Positions 8,345 through 16,051 of a DNA stretch of 64,000 nt are shown piece by piece. Every line of letters begins with the position of its first letter. Positions within the stretch are counted from its first letter, which is position 1. The notes under the pieces are model-generated. The model searched no databases. It was not told the DNA's origin and saw nothing but the letters and a program-made list of their open reading frames with translations. The stretch lies in assembly GCF_900101785.1 (NCBI RefSeq), contig NZ_LT629688.1, positions 1,550,001 through 1,614,000 of the forward strand, read 5' to 3'. Source of the DNA: Auraticoccus monumenti (GTDB lineage Bacteria; Actinomycetota; Actinomycetes; Propionibacteriales; Propionibacteriaceae). The position numbers and the translations under genes were made by a program.

Positions 8345-9385
8345 ATGAGTCCGCGCCACCTCCTGGGTCACCACCAGCCGGGTCAGGGCCGGACCCCGGC
8401 CGTGCTGCCGGGCCTGGTCGCCGTGGCGGCGGCGACGGCGGTCGCCTTCGGGGTCGCGCACCTGGTGCCGGCGGTCCACCCGGCCACCGTCGCGGTGGTG
8501 CTCGGCGCCCTCGCCGCGAACCTCGGGCTGCACCGGCCGGTGCTGCACGCCGGCACCCACGTCGCCTCGCACCGTCTGCTCCGGATCGCGGTGGTCCTCC
8601 TCGGTCTGCAGCTGGGGCTGCCGCAGCTCGTCGACCTCGGCCTCGGCGGGCTGGCCGTCGTGGTGGCCACGGTCGCCGTCACCTTCGTCGGCACCCGGCT
8701 GCTCGGCCGTGCCCTCCGGGTGCCCCGTGCCCGGGCCCTGCTGGTCGCGACCGGCTTCTCCATCTGCGGTGCCTCGGCCGTCGCGGCCATGTCCGACGTC
8801 GCGGACGGTGACGAGGACGACACCGCGGTCGCGATCGCGCTCGTCACCCTGTGCGGCAGCCTCGCCATCGTGGTGCTGCCCCTCCTGCGTGGGCCGCTCG
8901 GCCTGGACCCCGCCGACTTCGGCCGCTGGGTCGGCGCCAGCGTCCACGACGTCGGCCAGAGCGTCGCCACCGCCAACCAGGTTCCCGGGGCGCTGACCAC
9001 CGCCGTGGTGGTCAAGCTCAGCCGCGTCGTCCTCCTCGCGCCCCTGGTGGCCGGCGTCGGGCTCGCGGCCCGCCGCCGTGCCCGCCAGGTGACCTCGGGA
9101 GGACCGGTGCCCGGGAGCCGTCGACCCCCGGTGGTGCCGCTGTTCGTCGTCGGCTTCCTCGCCGCCATCGCCGTGGCCAGCACCCACCTGGTGCCCTCCG
9201 CGGTCCTCGCCGGCGCCCAGCAGGTGCAGGAGGTGCTGCTGACCGCAGCCCTCGTCGGACTCGGCACCGGCATCCACGTGTCCACCCTCCGCCGCACCGG
9301 GGGTCGGGCCCTGCTCCTCGGCCTCGGCTCCTGGGTCCTCGTCGCCGGCACCGCCTACCTCGGCGTCCGCCTCCTCCAGCTCTGA
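8345..9385 (+). CDS. YeiH-type putative sulfate exporter family membrane protein
   Basis: A 346-residue polytopic protein of the PSE (putative sulfate exporter, UPF0324) family with about ten hydrophobic helices. Recognisable segments are VVLGALAANLG, LLRIAVVLLGLQLGLPQL, the conserved VATGFSICGASAVAAM stretch, and VGASVHDVGQSVATAN. The last two are the strongest family markers. The exported substrate has not been clearly proven for the family; sulfate, sulfite or taurine derivatives have been proposed. ATG 8345 is selected because the conserved region starts soon after; the frame is open far upstream through the LysR gene. Divergent from its likely LysR regulator. Confidence 0.87.
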   Translation: MSPRHLLGHHQPGQGRTPAVLPGLVAVAAATAVAFGVAHLVPAVHPATVAVVLGALAANLGLHRPVLHAGTHVASHRLLRIAVVLLGLQLGLPQLVDLGLGGLAVVVATVAVTFVGTRLLGRALRVPRARALLVATGFSICGASAVAAMSDVADGDEDDTAVAIALVTLCGSLAIVVLPLLRGPLGLDPADFGRWVGASVHDVGQSVATANQVPGALTTAVVVKLSRVVLLAPLVAGVGLAARRRARQVTSGGPVPGSRRPPVVPLFVVGFLAAIAVASTHLVPSAVLAGAQQVQEVLLTAALVGLGTGIHVSTLRRTGGRALLLGLGSWVLVAGTAYLGVRLLQL

Positions 9386-9538
9386 CACGCGTGGATCCGT
9401 CGGCTGGGCGGAGGCGCGAGGGACGTCGGACCGCAATCACCCTCCCGTGGCCGGGCCGGCGGTGCCCTGACGTGGACCACCGACCTGGCGAGGGGGGGTC
9501 CCTGCCGGTGCGGATGGTGGTTCACGGAGAGTGCCGTG

Positions 9539-9577
9539 TGGTGGGCCCCGTGGGGATCGAACCCACAACCCGCGGAT
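9539..9577. repeat. attL: 39-bp copy of tRNA-Lys 3' end
   Basis: Identical over 39 bp to 21413-21451, the CCA end through the anticodon-stem 3' arm of tRNA-Lys. The identity stops exactly after GCGGAT. The 5' half of a tRNA is absent here, so this is a duplication remnant, not a working gene. Together with 21413-21451 it defines the ends of the element. The 9386-9724 interval otherwise holds only this site and the AGTCCCCA pair. Confidence 0.93.
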
Positions 9578-9668
9578 CTGTTTCCTGGGCTGTAGAAGGG
9601 CCGCTTGATCAGCGAGGTCAACGGGTCGGCATCTGCCCCGATTGCGCCCGGGAGGTCATGGTCGACGG

Positions 9669-9693
9669 GCATTAGTCCCCATATGAGTCCCCA
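9669..9693. repeat. left AGTCCCCA repeat pair (possible integrase arm sites)
   Basis: GCATTAGTCCCCA at 9669-9681 is followed by a second AGTCCCCA at 9685-9692. The same 13-mer and a second AGTCCCCA occur just inside the right end (21343-21367) in the same orientation. Paired short repeats inside both ends suggest arm-type binding sites of the tyrosine integrase. This role is inferred. Confidence 0.5.
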
Positions 9694-9724
9694 CGGCGCT
9701 CCTGCTTCGTAGACACTGCTCGTC

Positions 9725-10114
9725 ATGGCACTCCGACGCGACCACGACCCGGGACTTGACCCGTTCCGGGAGGGCGTGGCTGTGCTACGAGATCTCGACG
9801 GTGCAGTGGTTGGTCACCTGGCGGCGATCGTGGAGCACTTCTGGTCCCCGTTCAGCCCTCTGACTTGGCAGGAGTGCGTCTGGCTCCTCGTGACCTGGAC
9901 CGACGGAGAGGGGGAACCGATCATCGAGGACTACCCCCCGTGGACGGCGGTCGATGAGGTCCGGATGGGTCAGATCGAGGTAGAGCGCATGTCAACTGGC
10001 ATCAGCGGGACGTTCTCGGTCGAGTGGCTTGAAGGCTCGGAGCGCGACGCTGCTTGGACTCGATGCGGTATCAAGGAGCCGGCTGGCTACTACCTAGGCG
10101 GCTACCACTTGTGA
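9725..10114 (+). CDS. hypothetical protein, AICE cargo
   Basis: A 129-residue acidic protein I do not recognise. It has no signal peptide, membrane segment or cysteine cluster. Aromatic residues are frequent (HFWSPFSPLTWQECVWLLVTWTD) and it ends in YYLGGYHL. No ribosome-binding site precedes the ATG. A TAGACA hexamer 7 bp upstream could be a -10 box giving a leaderless mRNA. It lies at the left end of the cargo, on the same strand as the helicase 75 bp downstream, so it may belong to the same functional unit. Function unknown. Confidence 0.6.
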   Translation: MALRRDHDPGLDPFREGVAVLRDLDGAVVGHLAAIVEHFWSPFSPLTWQECVWLLVTWTDGEGEPIIEDYPPWTAVDEVRMGQIEVERMSTGISGTFSVEWLEGSERDAAWTRCGIKEPAGYYLGGYHL

Positions 10115-10189
10115 GCGACGCCTCACGAGGCCGTCCCTCCCTACGCTAGCTGCCGACCTAGGCGACCCTTGGGAAGGCCATGTGCCATC

Positions 10190-12343
10190 ATGCACGACAT
10201 GGCTCTGGACGTGGTGTACGGCGAGACCCGCAATCCCGAGGTCAGTCGCCGTGTCATAGAAGCGTTGTCGACGCTCGGTTTGACCGGTACAGCTTATGTG
10301 GGCTACCCAGTGCTGGCAGGTGCCGACGGCAAGGTGCCAGTGGACGTTCTGCTGGTTTCCAGTGATACCGGGATTGTTACTTTCACCCTAACCGCTGCAT
10401 CAGATGCGACGAACGTAGACGCCATAGTGCACGATCAAGACAACCTGGCTAGCGTCCTTGAAAGCTCGTTGAGCCGATATCCGGCACTGCGGACGGGACG
10501 TCGATTTGCGGTGCCCATTACGACGGTGGTCGTGGGTCCCGATAGTGTGGAGTCAGATGCTTTGTTGAAGCAGAATGACGTGACGTTTGTTCCCGTGAAC
10601 CAAGTGGCAGCTGCCGTACCCGTCGAACAACACATCGACGATGTTCGATTGCATGCACTAGAGGCAGCGCTACAAAGGGTCACGACAATAAAGCCTCCCC
10701 GCCGTCGCACTGAGGTTACCGACAATGGCTCGTACGGGGGCATTATTCGGCGGATTGAGGCCGAGATTGCTAATCTGGACGCGTGGCAGAAGCAAGCGGC
10801 TATTGAAAGCCCTCTGGGCCCGCAACGGATCCGCGGGCTCGCGGGATCGGGAAAGACCGTCGTCTTGGCACTGAAGGCGGCTTATTGGCATGTGCAACAT
10901 CCAGAATGGCGCATTGCGCTCACCTTTCAGACGAGATCCCTATACCACCAACTCGAGGACCTGACGACTAGGTTCACTTTCGCGCATGGCGAGGACGCGC
11001 CGGATCGTGACAAGCTACAGATTCTGCACGCTTGGGGTGCTAGTCGCCGTGGCGGCCTATACCAAGTGATGGCGGACCACGTAGGCGCTCCCATTCGCGA
11101 CTACAACTACGCGCGAGCGCAATTTGGGATGGAGAATGCTTTCGACGGCGTGTGTAGGGAGTTGCTAGATCATTGCGCGGGAATCAACGTTGACCCCATA
11201 TTCGATGCTATTTTGATTGACGAGGCTCAGGACCTACCTCCCACCTTCTTCAAACTTGTATACCTATTTACCAAGAAGCCGAAGCGTGTCGTGTGGGCAT
11301 ACGACGAACTTCAGATTCTCTCAGAGGCATCCATGCCGTCAACTGAGGAACTGTTCGGAAAAGATGCCAACGGCGACGCCCTCGTCACTCTAAGAAACAG
11401 GTCGGGCAGTCCGCAAGAGGACATCGTTCTACCCAAGTGCTACAGAAATACCCCCTGGGCACTTACTGCGGCACACGCCATCGGGTTCGGCTTGTATCGT
11501 GACGAGTTGGTTCAACACTTCGATAACCCTCAGTTGTGGGCTGATATTGGTTATGAAGTGGAAAAGGGTCACCTGAGCCTGGGTTCCCACGTTGTGCTGG
11601 ATCGTAAGGCGAAGAGTGCTCCGAGTTTCTTCTTCGAACTTTTGACACCAGAGGATGCAGTACAATTCATTCCGTTTCAGGCAACAAGTGATCAGGATAA
11701 CTGGATAGCCGAAAGCGTCGCGCGGGACATATCGGAGCACGAGTTAAGGCATGAAGACGTACTGATTGTGCTTCCTGAACCGTACGTCGCCCGTTCGCGA
11801 TTTGCAGGACTTAAGGCGGTTCTCTGGTCGCGCGGTCTGCAGGCTCACATGCCAAGCGTGAATGCTGGCGTGGACAGTCTCTTTCTCGAGAATTCCATTG
11901 CAGTCACGCACGTATTCCGGGCGAAAGGCAACGAGGCGGCTATGGTGTACGTTGTCGATGCAGAATTCGGCAACGGTGGGTCTAACCTGGTGACGCGCAG
12001 AAACACCATTTTCACGGCTATTACGAGAAGTAGGGCTTGGGTGCGCGTAACCGGTCGCGGCGAGAATTTCCAAGCATTGGTTGCTGAGTACGAGCAGGTC
12101 AAGAGTCGTGACTTCGTTCTGGACTTTACGCTGCCGACTGAACGTGAGTTGGCGGCGATGAACCGCCTCAACCAGGAACGAGCTGCCGGGGAGCAAGCCA
12201 ACGACGCCGTGCTGCAAAGCCTGGAGGAGGCGTTAGCCATGGTTGAACAAGGCCGGTTGAGGTTGAATGATCTGACGCCGCGGCAGCGAACCCTTCTAGC
12301 GCGGCTTACCCGCGATCGGTTGAACGATGGCCCCGAGTTCTGA
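10190..12343 (+). CDS. superfamily 1 helicase with degenerate nuclease-like N-terminus
   Basis: A 717-residue ATP-dependent helicase/translocase. Walker A GLAGSGKT is at 216-223, Walker B DEAQD at 344-348, motif III near VVWAYDELQIL, a motif IV-like CYRNTPWAL, a motif V-like FRAKGNEAAMVYVVDAE and motif VI TAITRSRAW at about 609. These place it among UvrD/Rep-like SF1 proteins. Residues 1-170 resemble a restriction-like or NERD-type fold: D52 in VPVDVLLV, then TGIVTFTLT where an E-x-K would be expected, so catalysis is probably lost. ATG 10190 is preferred (GGGAAGG about 12 bp upstream); a TTG at 10169 and an ATG at 10199 are alternatives. The DUF2290-like gene overlaps its end by 17 bp. Base composition is clearly AT-richer than the chromosome. 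Probable phage-defence effector (inference). Confidence 0.85.
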   Translation: MHDMALDVVYGETRNPEVSRRVIEALSTLGLTGTAYVGYPVLAGADGKVPVDVLLVSSDTGIVTFTLTAASDATNVDAIVHDQDNLASVLESSLSRYPALRTGRRFAVPITTVVVGPDSVESDALLKQNDVTFVPVNQVAAAVPVEQHIDDVRLHALEAALQRVTTIKPPRRRTEVTDNGSYGGIIRRIEAEIANLDAWQKQAAIESPLGPQRIRGLAGSGKTVVLALKAAYWHVQHPEWRIALTFQTRSLYHQLEDLTTRFTFAHGEDAPDRDKLQILHAWGASRRGGLYQVMADHVGAPIRDYNYARAQFGMENAFDGVCRELLDHCAGINVDPIFDAILIDEAQDLPPTFFKLVYLFTKKPKRVVWAYDELQILSEASMPSTEELFGKDANGDALVTLRNRSGSPQEDIVLPKCYRNTPWALTAAHAIGFGLYRDELVQHFDNPQLWADIGYEVEKGHLSLGSHVVLDRKAKSAPSFFFELLTPEDAVQFIPFQATSDQDNWIAESVARDISEHELRHEDVLIVLPEPYVARSRFAGLKAVLWSRGLQAHMPSVNAGVDSLFLENSIAVTHVFRAKGNEAAMVYVVDAEFGNGGSNLVTRRNTIFTAITRSRAWVRVTGRGENFQALVAEYEQVKSRDFVLDFTLPTERELAAMNRLNQERAAGEQANDAVLQSLEEALAMVEQGRLRLNDLTPRQRTLLARLTRDRLNDGPEF

Positions 12344-13013
12344 TTCAAAGTGGATCGTAAACGATCTTCGGAACATTCGCGATTTTTTCGTTGGCGCTGG
12401 TATCGCGATCGACGCGAATGATGTCTACGATGGAGAACGCGGAAGACTGACGTGGGCGCCAAGCCCAGGGGCCGGCTCCCTATTCCAGTTTGGAGTTCAT
12501 ACAACCCTCGAGGACTACCAGTACTGGTGCTTGGATCGACAGTACTCCTTGATGCTGCTGGACGGGTCGCTGCTGCAAGTTTCATACTTCTTCACCGATG
12601 GTCAGGTTTACTCTCACCGCCTGGCGTACATTCCGTTTCCTCTTGCCGGTGACCGGACGTTCGCATCAGCTTATGAAGTCACAGAGTTCGTTTCCAATAT
12701 GCACCCCGAACCGTCTGACGTGGCACTTCAGGCTGTTGTTCGGTTTGACTATGACCCATCAAATGCGCGCCCGGGTCACGCAGCAAGCCATTTGACCATC
12801 AACCGATCGAGCTGCCGTATTGAGGTCAGGACATGGGTGGCACTACCCACGTTCATTCAACTCGTTTTCCGCGAATTTTATCCGGAACTTTGGCAAGCTC
12901 ATGACTTCCTGAGGGGCTTGGGTACGGCCGCTCTTCTTGACCAACAGCCCACGTTCGGCGCTTACGACGCTCCGGCTGATCCGCACGTCAACTGGCGGCC
13001 AGCAGTGGCCTAA
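12327..13013 (+). CDS. DUF2290-like protein, helicase partner
   Basis: A 228-residue soluble protein. From recall it matches DUF2290: an early GxGSLFQFGVHTTLEDYQYWC segment, LLDGSLLQVSYFF, a YSHRLAYIPFP motif, VRFDYDPSNARPGHAASHL and a C-terminal FIQLVFREFYPELW. The family has no function known to me. Its start overlaps the helicase stop by 17 bp, which implies translational coupling and a fixed stoichiometry. A strong hairpin 6 bp after the stop codon closes the two-gene unit. Conserved His, Asp and Asn residues (DxDPxNA, HxASHL) could be catalytic or nucleic-acid binding; this is speculation. Confidence 0.75.
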   Translation: MAPSSDSKWIVNDLRNIRDFFVGAGIAIDANDVYDGERGRLTWAPSPGAGSLFQFGVHTTLEDYQYWCLDRQYSLMLLDGSLLQVSYFFTDGQVYSHRLAYIPFPLAGDRTFASAYEVTEFVSNMHPEPSDVALQAVVRFDYDPSNARPGHAASHLTINRSSCRIEVRTWVALPTFIQLVFREFYPELWQAHDFLRGLGTAALLDQQPTFGAYDAPADPHVNWRPAVA

Positions 13014-13018
13014 CGTCC

Positions 13019-13049
13019 GCCGCCGGAGGTCTGTAGTGCCTCCGGCGGC
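13019..13049 (+). terminator. hairpin terminator after helicase/DUF2290 pair
   Basis: GCCGCCGGAGG (13019-13029) and CCTCCGGCGGC (13039-13049) form an 11-bp perfect stem with a 9-base loop. There is no strong U-tract, as is usual in high-GC Actinobacteria. It separates the helicase operon from the repeat protein gene. Confidence 0.7.
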
Positions 13050-13193
13050 TCGTTCGAAGGGCGGAGGTCGCCGGGGACAGCGCCTTACTAGGTCCCTGCG
13101 GTCACCAACGGCGCTTACGCATGCCGGGCCTTGGCCGAGGCGACATGCCTTCGGGTTCGAGAGTTCTCGTGTCTGGCTGCCACGATAGGTGTC

Positions 13194-14579
13194 ATGGGAC
13201 CACACATGTGTGGCGCAAGGCGAGTTGACGGCCAACCCTGCCGGCGACGGGTTCGTGCTGCGCGCTGCCATCAGCATGTGCACCTGGAGAAGGACGGGGC
13301 AGGGGGATCCGAGACCCAGCCAGTACGAACGGCTCACTCAATCGCAGTGGACCCGAGCCGTAGTGCGACCCTCGCTGCCCAAGGGGGGATCGGACTCAAT
13401 CCGACTGCCTCACTGCTGGCGCAGAAGGGTATCAGCTCCCAGATGCAGAGCTTGGTCGCTGCCATGGCGCCCATCCAGTCCGGCGCCTCGATCCTGCGGG
13501 CTAACTCCGCCCTCAGCTCCCAGATGCAGAGCTTGGTCGCTGCCATGGCGCCCATCCAGTCAGCCGCGTCCTTTCTGCGGGCTAATTCCGCCGTCAGCTC
13601 CCAGATGCAGAGCCTGGTCGCTGCCATGGCGCCCATCCAGTCCGGCGCCTCGATTCTGCTCGCCAACTCCGCCGTCAGCTCTCAGATGCAGAGCCTGGTT
13701 GCTGCCATGGCGCCCATCCAGTCCGCCGCCTCGACTCTGCGGGCCAACTCGGCCATTCGATCAACCGGCTCCATCCTGGCCGACTACGGACTCAGCTCGA
13801 CTGCCTCACTGCTGGCGCAAGACGGGATCAGCTCCCAGATGCAGAGCCTGGTTGCTGCCTTGGCGCCCATCCAGTCCGCCGCCTCAATTCTGCGGGCTAA
13901 CTCCGGTATCAGCTCCCAGATGCAGAGCCTGGTCGCTGCTATGGCGCCCATCCAGTCCGCCGCTTCAATTCTGCGGGCTAACTCCGTTATCAGCTCCCAG
14001 ATGCAGAGCCTGGTCGCTGCCTTGGCGCCCATCCAGTCCGCCGCCTCAATTCTGCGGGCTAACTCCGTTATCAGCTCCAGTGCCGCACTGCTAGCCGGCG
14101 TTGGCAGCGGCTATTTTCCAAGTGGGGACCTCCCGGGAATGGCGGAGATTTATTCCGCCACAGCGCTACTCGCGGGCGAAGCTGCTTCCGGGAACTTCCT
14201 GGACGTATCGGCCGATCTGTATCTACCGACTGCCAGCACCTTGGACCGCGGCATCCGTGAGCAAAGCGAACGAGTGAATGAACTCGGCTTTCGTCTGCCA
14301 ACGCTTGCTGAGGTTCGAGCCTTCGGTCACGAGCGTGTAGGCCTGAACAAGGTCGGCGCTGGCATCATGGCCGTTATGCTCGCGCCGCTCCTTCTCGTTC
14401 CACAAGTCAGGTCGGTGCTCAGCACGGTGGACGATGTGTTCTTCCTGTACGCATTGGCGTTTTGGCTGTTGACACAGGTCGCTCCCACCGACCGCCCGCC
14501 GAGGACCGGCCCGCAGCGAGCGCCAGCGAGCGAGGACACGGACCGCAGGGGGGACGGCGCGGCGGAGCCGCGCTCTTGA
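13194..14579 (+). CDS. zinc-ribbon protein with 27-residue repeats and C-terminal membrane hairpin
   Basis: A 461-residue protein I do not recognise. A Cys/His knuckle lies at residues 6-28 (C6, C16, C25, H28; MCGARR..GQPC..CHQH), a pattern like CGAxTRxGxPC zinc motifs common in mobile-element genes. Residues 81-293 hold seven 27-residue repeats with core SSQMQSLVAAMAPIQS, then AASILRANS, interrupted once by a different 24-residue insert. These would form amphipathic helices. Two hydrophobic helices (about 388-404 and 414-430) near the C-terminus suggest membrane anchoring. The tail is charged. ATG 13194 is chosen over an upstream TTG because the zinc motif follows directly. It may be a membrane effector or surface-spanning stalk. 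Function unknown. Confidence 0.75.
   Translation: MGPHMCGARRVDGQPCRRRVRAARCHQHVHLEKDGAGGSETQPVRTAHSIAVDPSRSATLAAQGGIGLNPTASLLAQKGISSQMQSLVAAMAPIQSGASILRANSALSSQMQSLVAAMAPIQSAASFLRANSAVSSQMQSLVAAMAPIQSGASILLANSAVSSQMQSLVAAMAPIQSAASTLRANSAIRSTGSILADYGLSSTASLLAQDGISSQMQSLVAALAPIQSAASILRANSGISSQMQSLVAAMAPIQSAASILRANSVISSQMQSLVAALAPIQSAASILRANSVISSSAALLAGVGSGYFPSGDLPGMAEIYSATALLAGEAASGNFLDVSADLYLPTASTLDRGIREQSERVNELGFRLPTLAEVRAFGHERVGLNKVGAGIMAVMLAPLLLVPQVRSVLSTVDDVFFLYALAFWLLTQVAPTDRPPRTGPQRAPASEDTDRRGDGAAEPRS
13434..14072 (+). repeat. 81-bp in-frame tandem repeats (seven units)
   Basis: Units begin at 13434, 13515, 13596, 13677, 13830, 13911 and 13992. Six of the steps are 81 bp except 13677 to 13830 (153 bp), where a divergent insert sits. 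The units are nearly identical at DNA level, including third positions, so expansion is recent and copy number could vary by recombination. Each encodes 27 residues. Confidence 0.95.
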
Positions 14580-14631
14580 CTAAGTAGAGGCAGATTCGGC
14601 AGCCGGGTTGCTGGAGTCGATCGCGCGAGAC

Positions 14632-15141
14632 TCAGACTGGCGCGGGGCTGAGCATCGCCAGGGCAGGAACGACGCGACCGTTACCGGCGTCGTGCTCGGT
14701 GGCGCCGAGGCGAGTCCAGCCGAGTCGTTCGTACAGTCGAATGGCCGCCTGGTCCTTGGCCATGACGTCCAGGAGCAGACGGAGGTGTCGCTCTCGGGCG
14801 AAGTTCGCCGCAGCTTCCATCAGCTGGCGGGCAGCGCCGAGGCCGCGGGCATCTGAGACGACGAAGAGTCGACCGAGCATTCCGATGCTTTCGCCGGGAG
14901 CAGGGTGGTACAGCTCGGCAGCCGCGTCGCCTGTCTGGGGTCGTGTGATTGCGACATGGCCGACGATGCGTCCGTCCAGCTCGGCAACGAAAGCGGTCAG
15001 CAGGGCGTCGGATTGGAGCCACCCTTCGGGGTCAGACACTCCCTCGACTGGATAGCCGTCTGTCTCGTGGACGTTCACCAGAGCCCTGGCGGCTGCGGGC
15101 AGGTCCGCGTTAGTCCGTGGTCGGATGGTCAGGTTGTTCAC
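14632..15141 (-). CDS. GNAT family N-acetyltransferase
   Basis: A 169-residue acetyl-CoA-dependent acyltransferase. The core motif A region reads LGRLFVVSDARGLGAARQLMEAA (V-x-x-x-x-R-G-x-G-x-A-type pyrophosphate loop) and the C-terminal signature is AIRLYERLGWTRLG. The GTG start at 15141 overlaps the stop of the GntR gene by 4 bp (GTGA), with AAGGAG 8 bp upstream, so the two are one operon. In pSAM2 the regulatory block near pra carries a Nudix gene; here a GNAT gene holds that place. The substrate is unknown. Confidence 0.88.
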   Translation of the reverse strand: MNNLTIRPRTNADLPAAARALVNVHETDGYPVEGVSDPEGWLQSDALLTAFVAELDGRIVGHVAITRPQTGDAAAELYHPAPGESIGMLGRLFVVSDARGLGAARQLMEAAANFARERHLRLLLDVMAKDQAAIRLYERLGWTRLGATEHDAGNGRVVPALAMLSPAPV

Positions 15142-15941
15142 AGGCGGGACTCCTTGAGGCGCTGAGGGTCGGTCACGGGCATGGTGTAGTCCAGGCCGTT
15201 GAGATCGGCGCGCATGGTGAAGACGGTCACTTCGAACGGTCGGTGGTGCTGGTTCAGCCCTGTGTGGGTGACGACCAGGACGGGCACCCCGTCCGGCACC
15301 TGCAGCCGCCGGGACTCGTCAGGGCTTGGCATGCGCGCCGTGACTTCCTCGCGGATGGTGGTGATGCTGTGGCCGGTGTCTTCGAAGCGGGCGTAGAGGC
15401 TGCCTGGTCCGAGGTCGGCTGAGTTACCGAGAGGGCTGCCCTCGGCGATGTTCCAGGGGATCCAGGTGACGCCGTACTGCACCGGCTCGTCGTCGGCGTA
15501 GTACCAGTTCTCACGGCGGGCCACGGGGTCGCTTTGGTTCAGGCCCAAGCGTTCGGCTACGTCGGCGGGAGCAGGAGTCTGCTGGATTGACGTGCAGTCC
15601 ACTCGGGGGGTCCGGTGCTGCTGTGTGACCTCGGCCCGGAATGGGGAGAGGCCAGTCTCATCGCGCAGGGCGCGTGAGTAGCGCTCGGCTCCGAAGCGCA
15701 GCAGCTTGCGCGGGTGCCGGACGAAGACACCTCGCCCGTGTTGCACGTCCACGAGGCCTTGGTCTGCCAGCAGTCGGATCGCGGCTCGGGCGGTGTTGCG
15801 CGCCACTCGGTGCTCGCTCGCGAGGACACGCTCGGAGGGAAGACGGTCACCGGGCGCTAGTTCGCCCCGAGTGATGATGCCGCGCAGCAGCTCGGCCAGG
15901 AGATGGCTGGCTGGCTCACTTCGCTGCTGATCGTCGTCCAT
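15138..15941 (-). CDS. GntR/HutC-type repressor (KorSA-like)
   Basis: A 267-residue regulator. The N-terminal GntR winged helix spans about residues 8-75 (LLRGIITRGELAPGDRLPSERVL, then ARNTARAAIRLLADQGLV and HGRGVFVR), followed by a UTRA ligand-binding domain to the end. It lies divergently beside pra, like KorSA of pSAM2, which represses pra and thereby keeps the element integrated. Three TGGCTYAAGCCA palindromes lie between the two genes. ATG 15941 is chosen since the frame upstream is the operator region. Ligand unknown. Confidence 0.88.
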   Translation of the reverse strand: MDDDQQRSEPASHLLAELLRGIITRGELAPGDRLPSERVLASEHRVARNTARAAIRLLADQGLVDVQHGRGVFVRHPRKLLRFGAERYSRALRDETGLSPFRAEVTQQHRTPRVDCTSIQQTPAPADVAERLGLNQSDPVARRENWYYADDEPVQYGVTWIPWNIAEGSPLGNSADLGPGSLYARFEDTGHSITTIREEVTARMPSPDESRRLQVPDGVPVLVVTHTGLNQHHRPFEVTVFTMRADLNGLDYTMPVTDPQRLKESRL

Positions 15942-15959
15942 CCGGCGAGCATAACGAGG

Positions 15960-16034
15960 CTGGCTCAAGCCAGTCCTTGACATGGGCAAAGTCGACCCGC
16001 TGTACTGGCTTAAGCCACTACTGGCTCAAGCCAC
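15960..16034. promoter_or_regulatory. pra promoter with three GntR operators
   Basis: Palindromes TGGCTCAAGCCA (15961-15972), TGGCTTAAGCCA (16006-16017) and TGGCTCAAGCCA (16022-16033). A strong sigma-70-like promoter sits among them: TTGACA at 15977-15982 and TGTACT at 16001-16006, spacer 18 bp. The first operator lies just upstream of -35, the second overlaps the -10, and the third lies at the transcript start. Such an array fits tight repression of pra and autoregulation of the divergent repressor. Confidence 0.8.
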
Positions 16035-16051
16035 TACGAGAGGACTCGATC

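Noticed and set aside
9539-9577. A second tRNA-Lys gene
   Set aside because: Only the 3' 39 bases are present; the acceptor 5' strand, D arm and anticodon loop are missing, so it is attL.
10190-13013. Assignment of the helicase pair to a known named system (Gabija, Hachiman, Zorya)
   Set aside because: The helicase motifs are SF1 UvrD-like and the partner looks like DUF2290, not GajA, HamA or Zor proteins. No basis to force a named system.
13434-14072. Regularly spaced repeats as a CRISPR array
   Set aside because: Units are contiguous 81-bp coding repeats without spacers, in frame within one protein; no cas genes.
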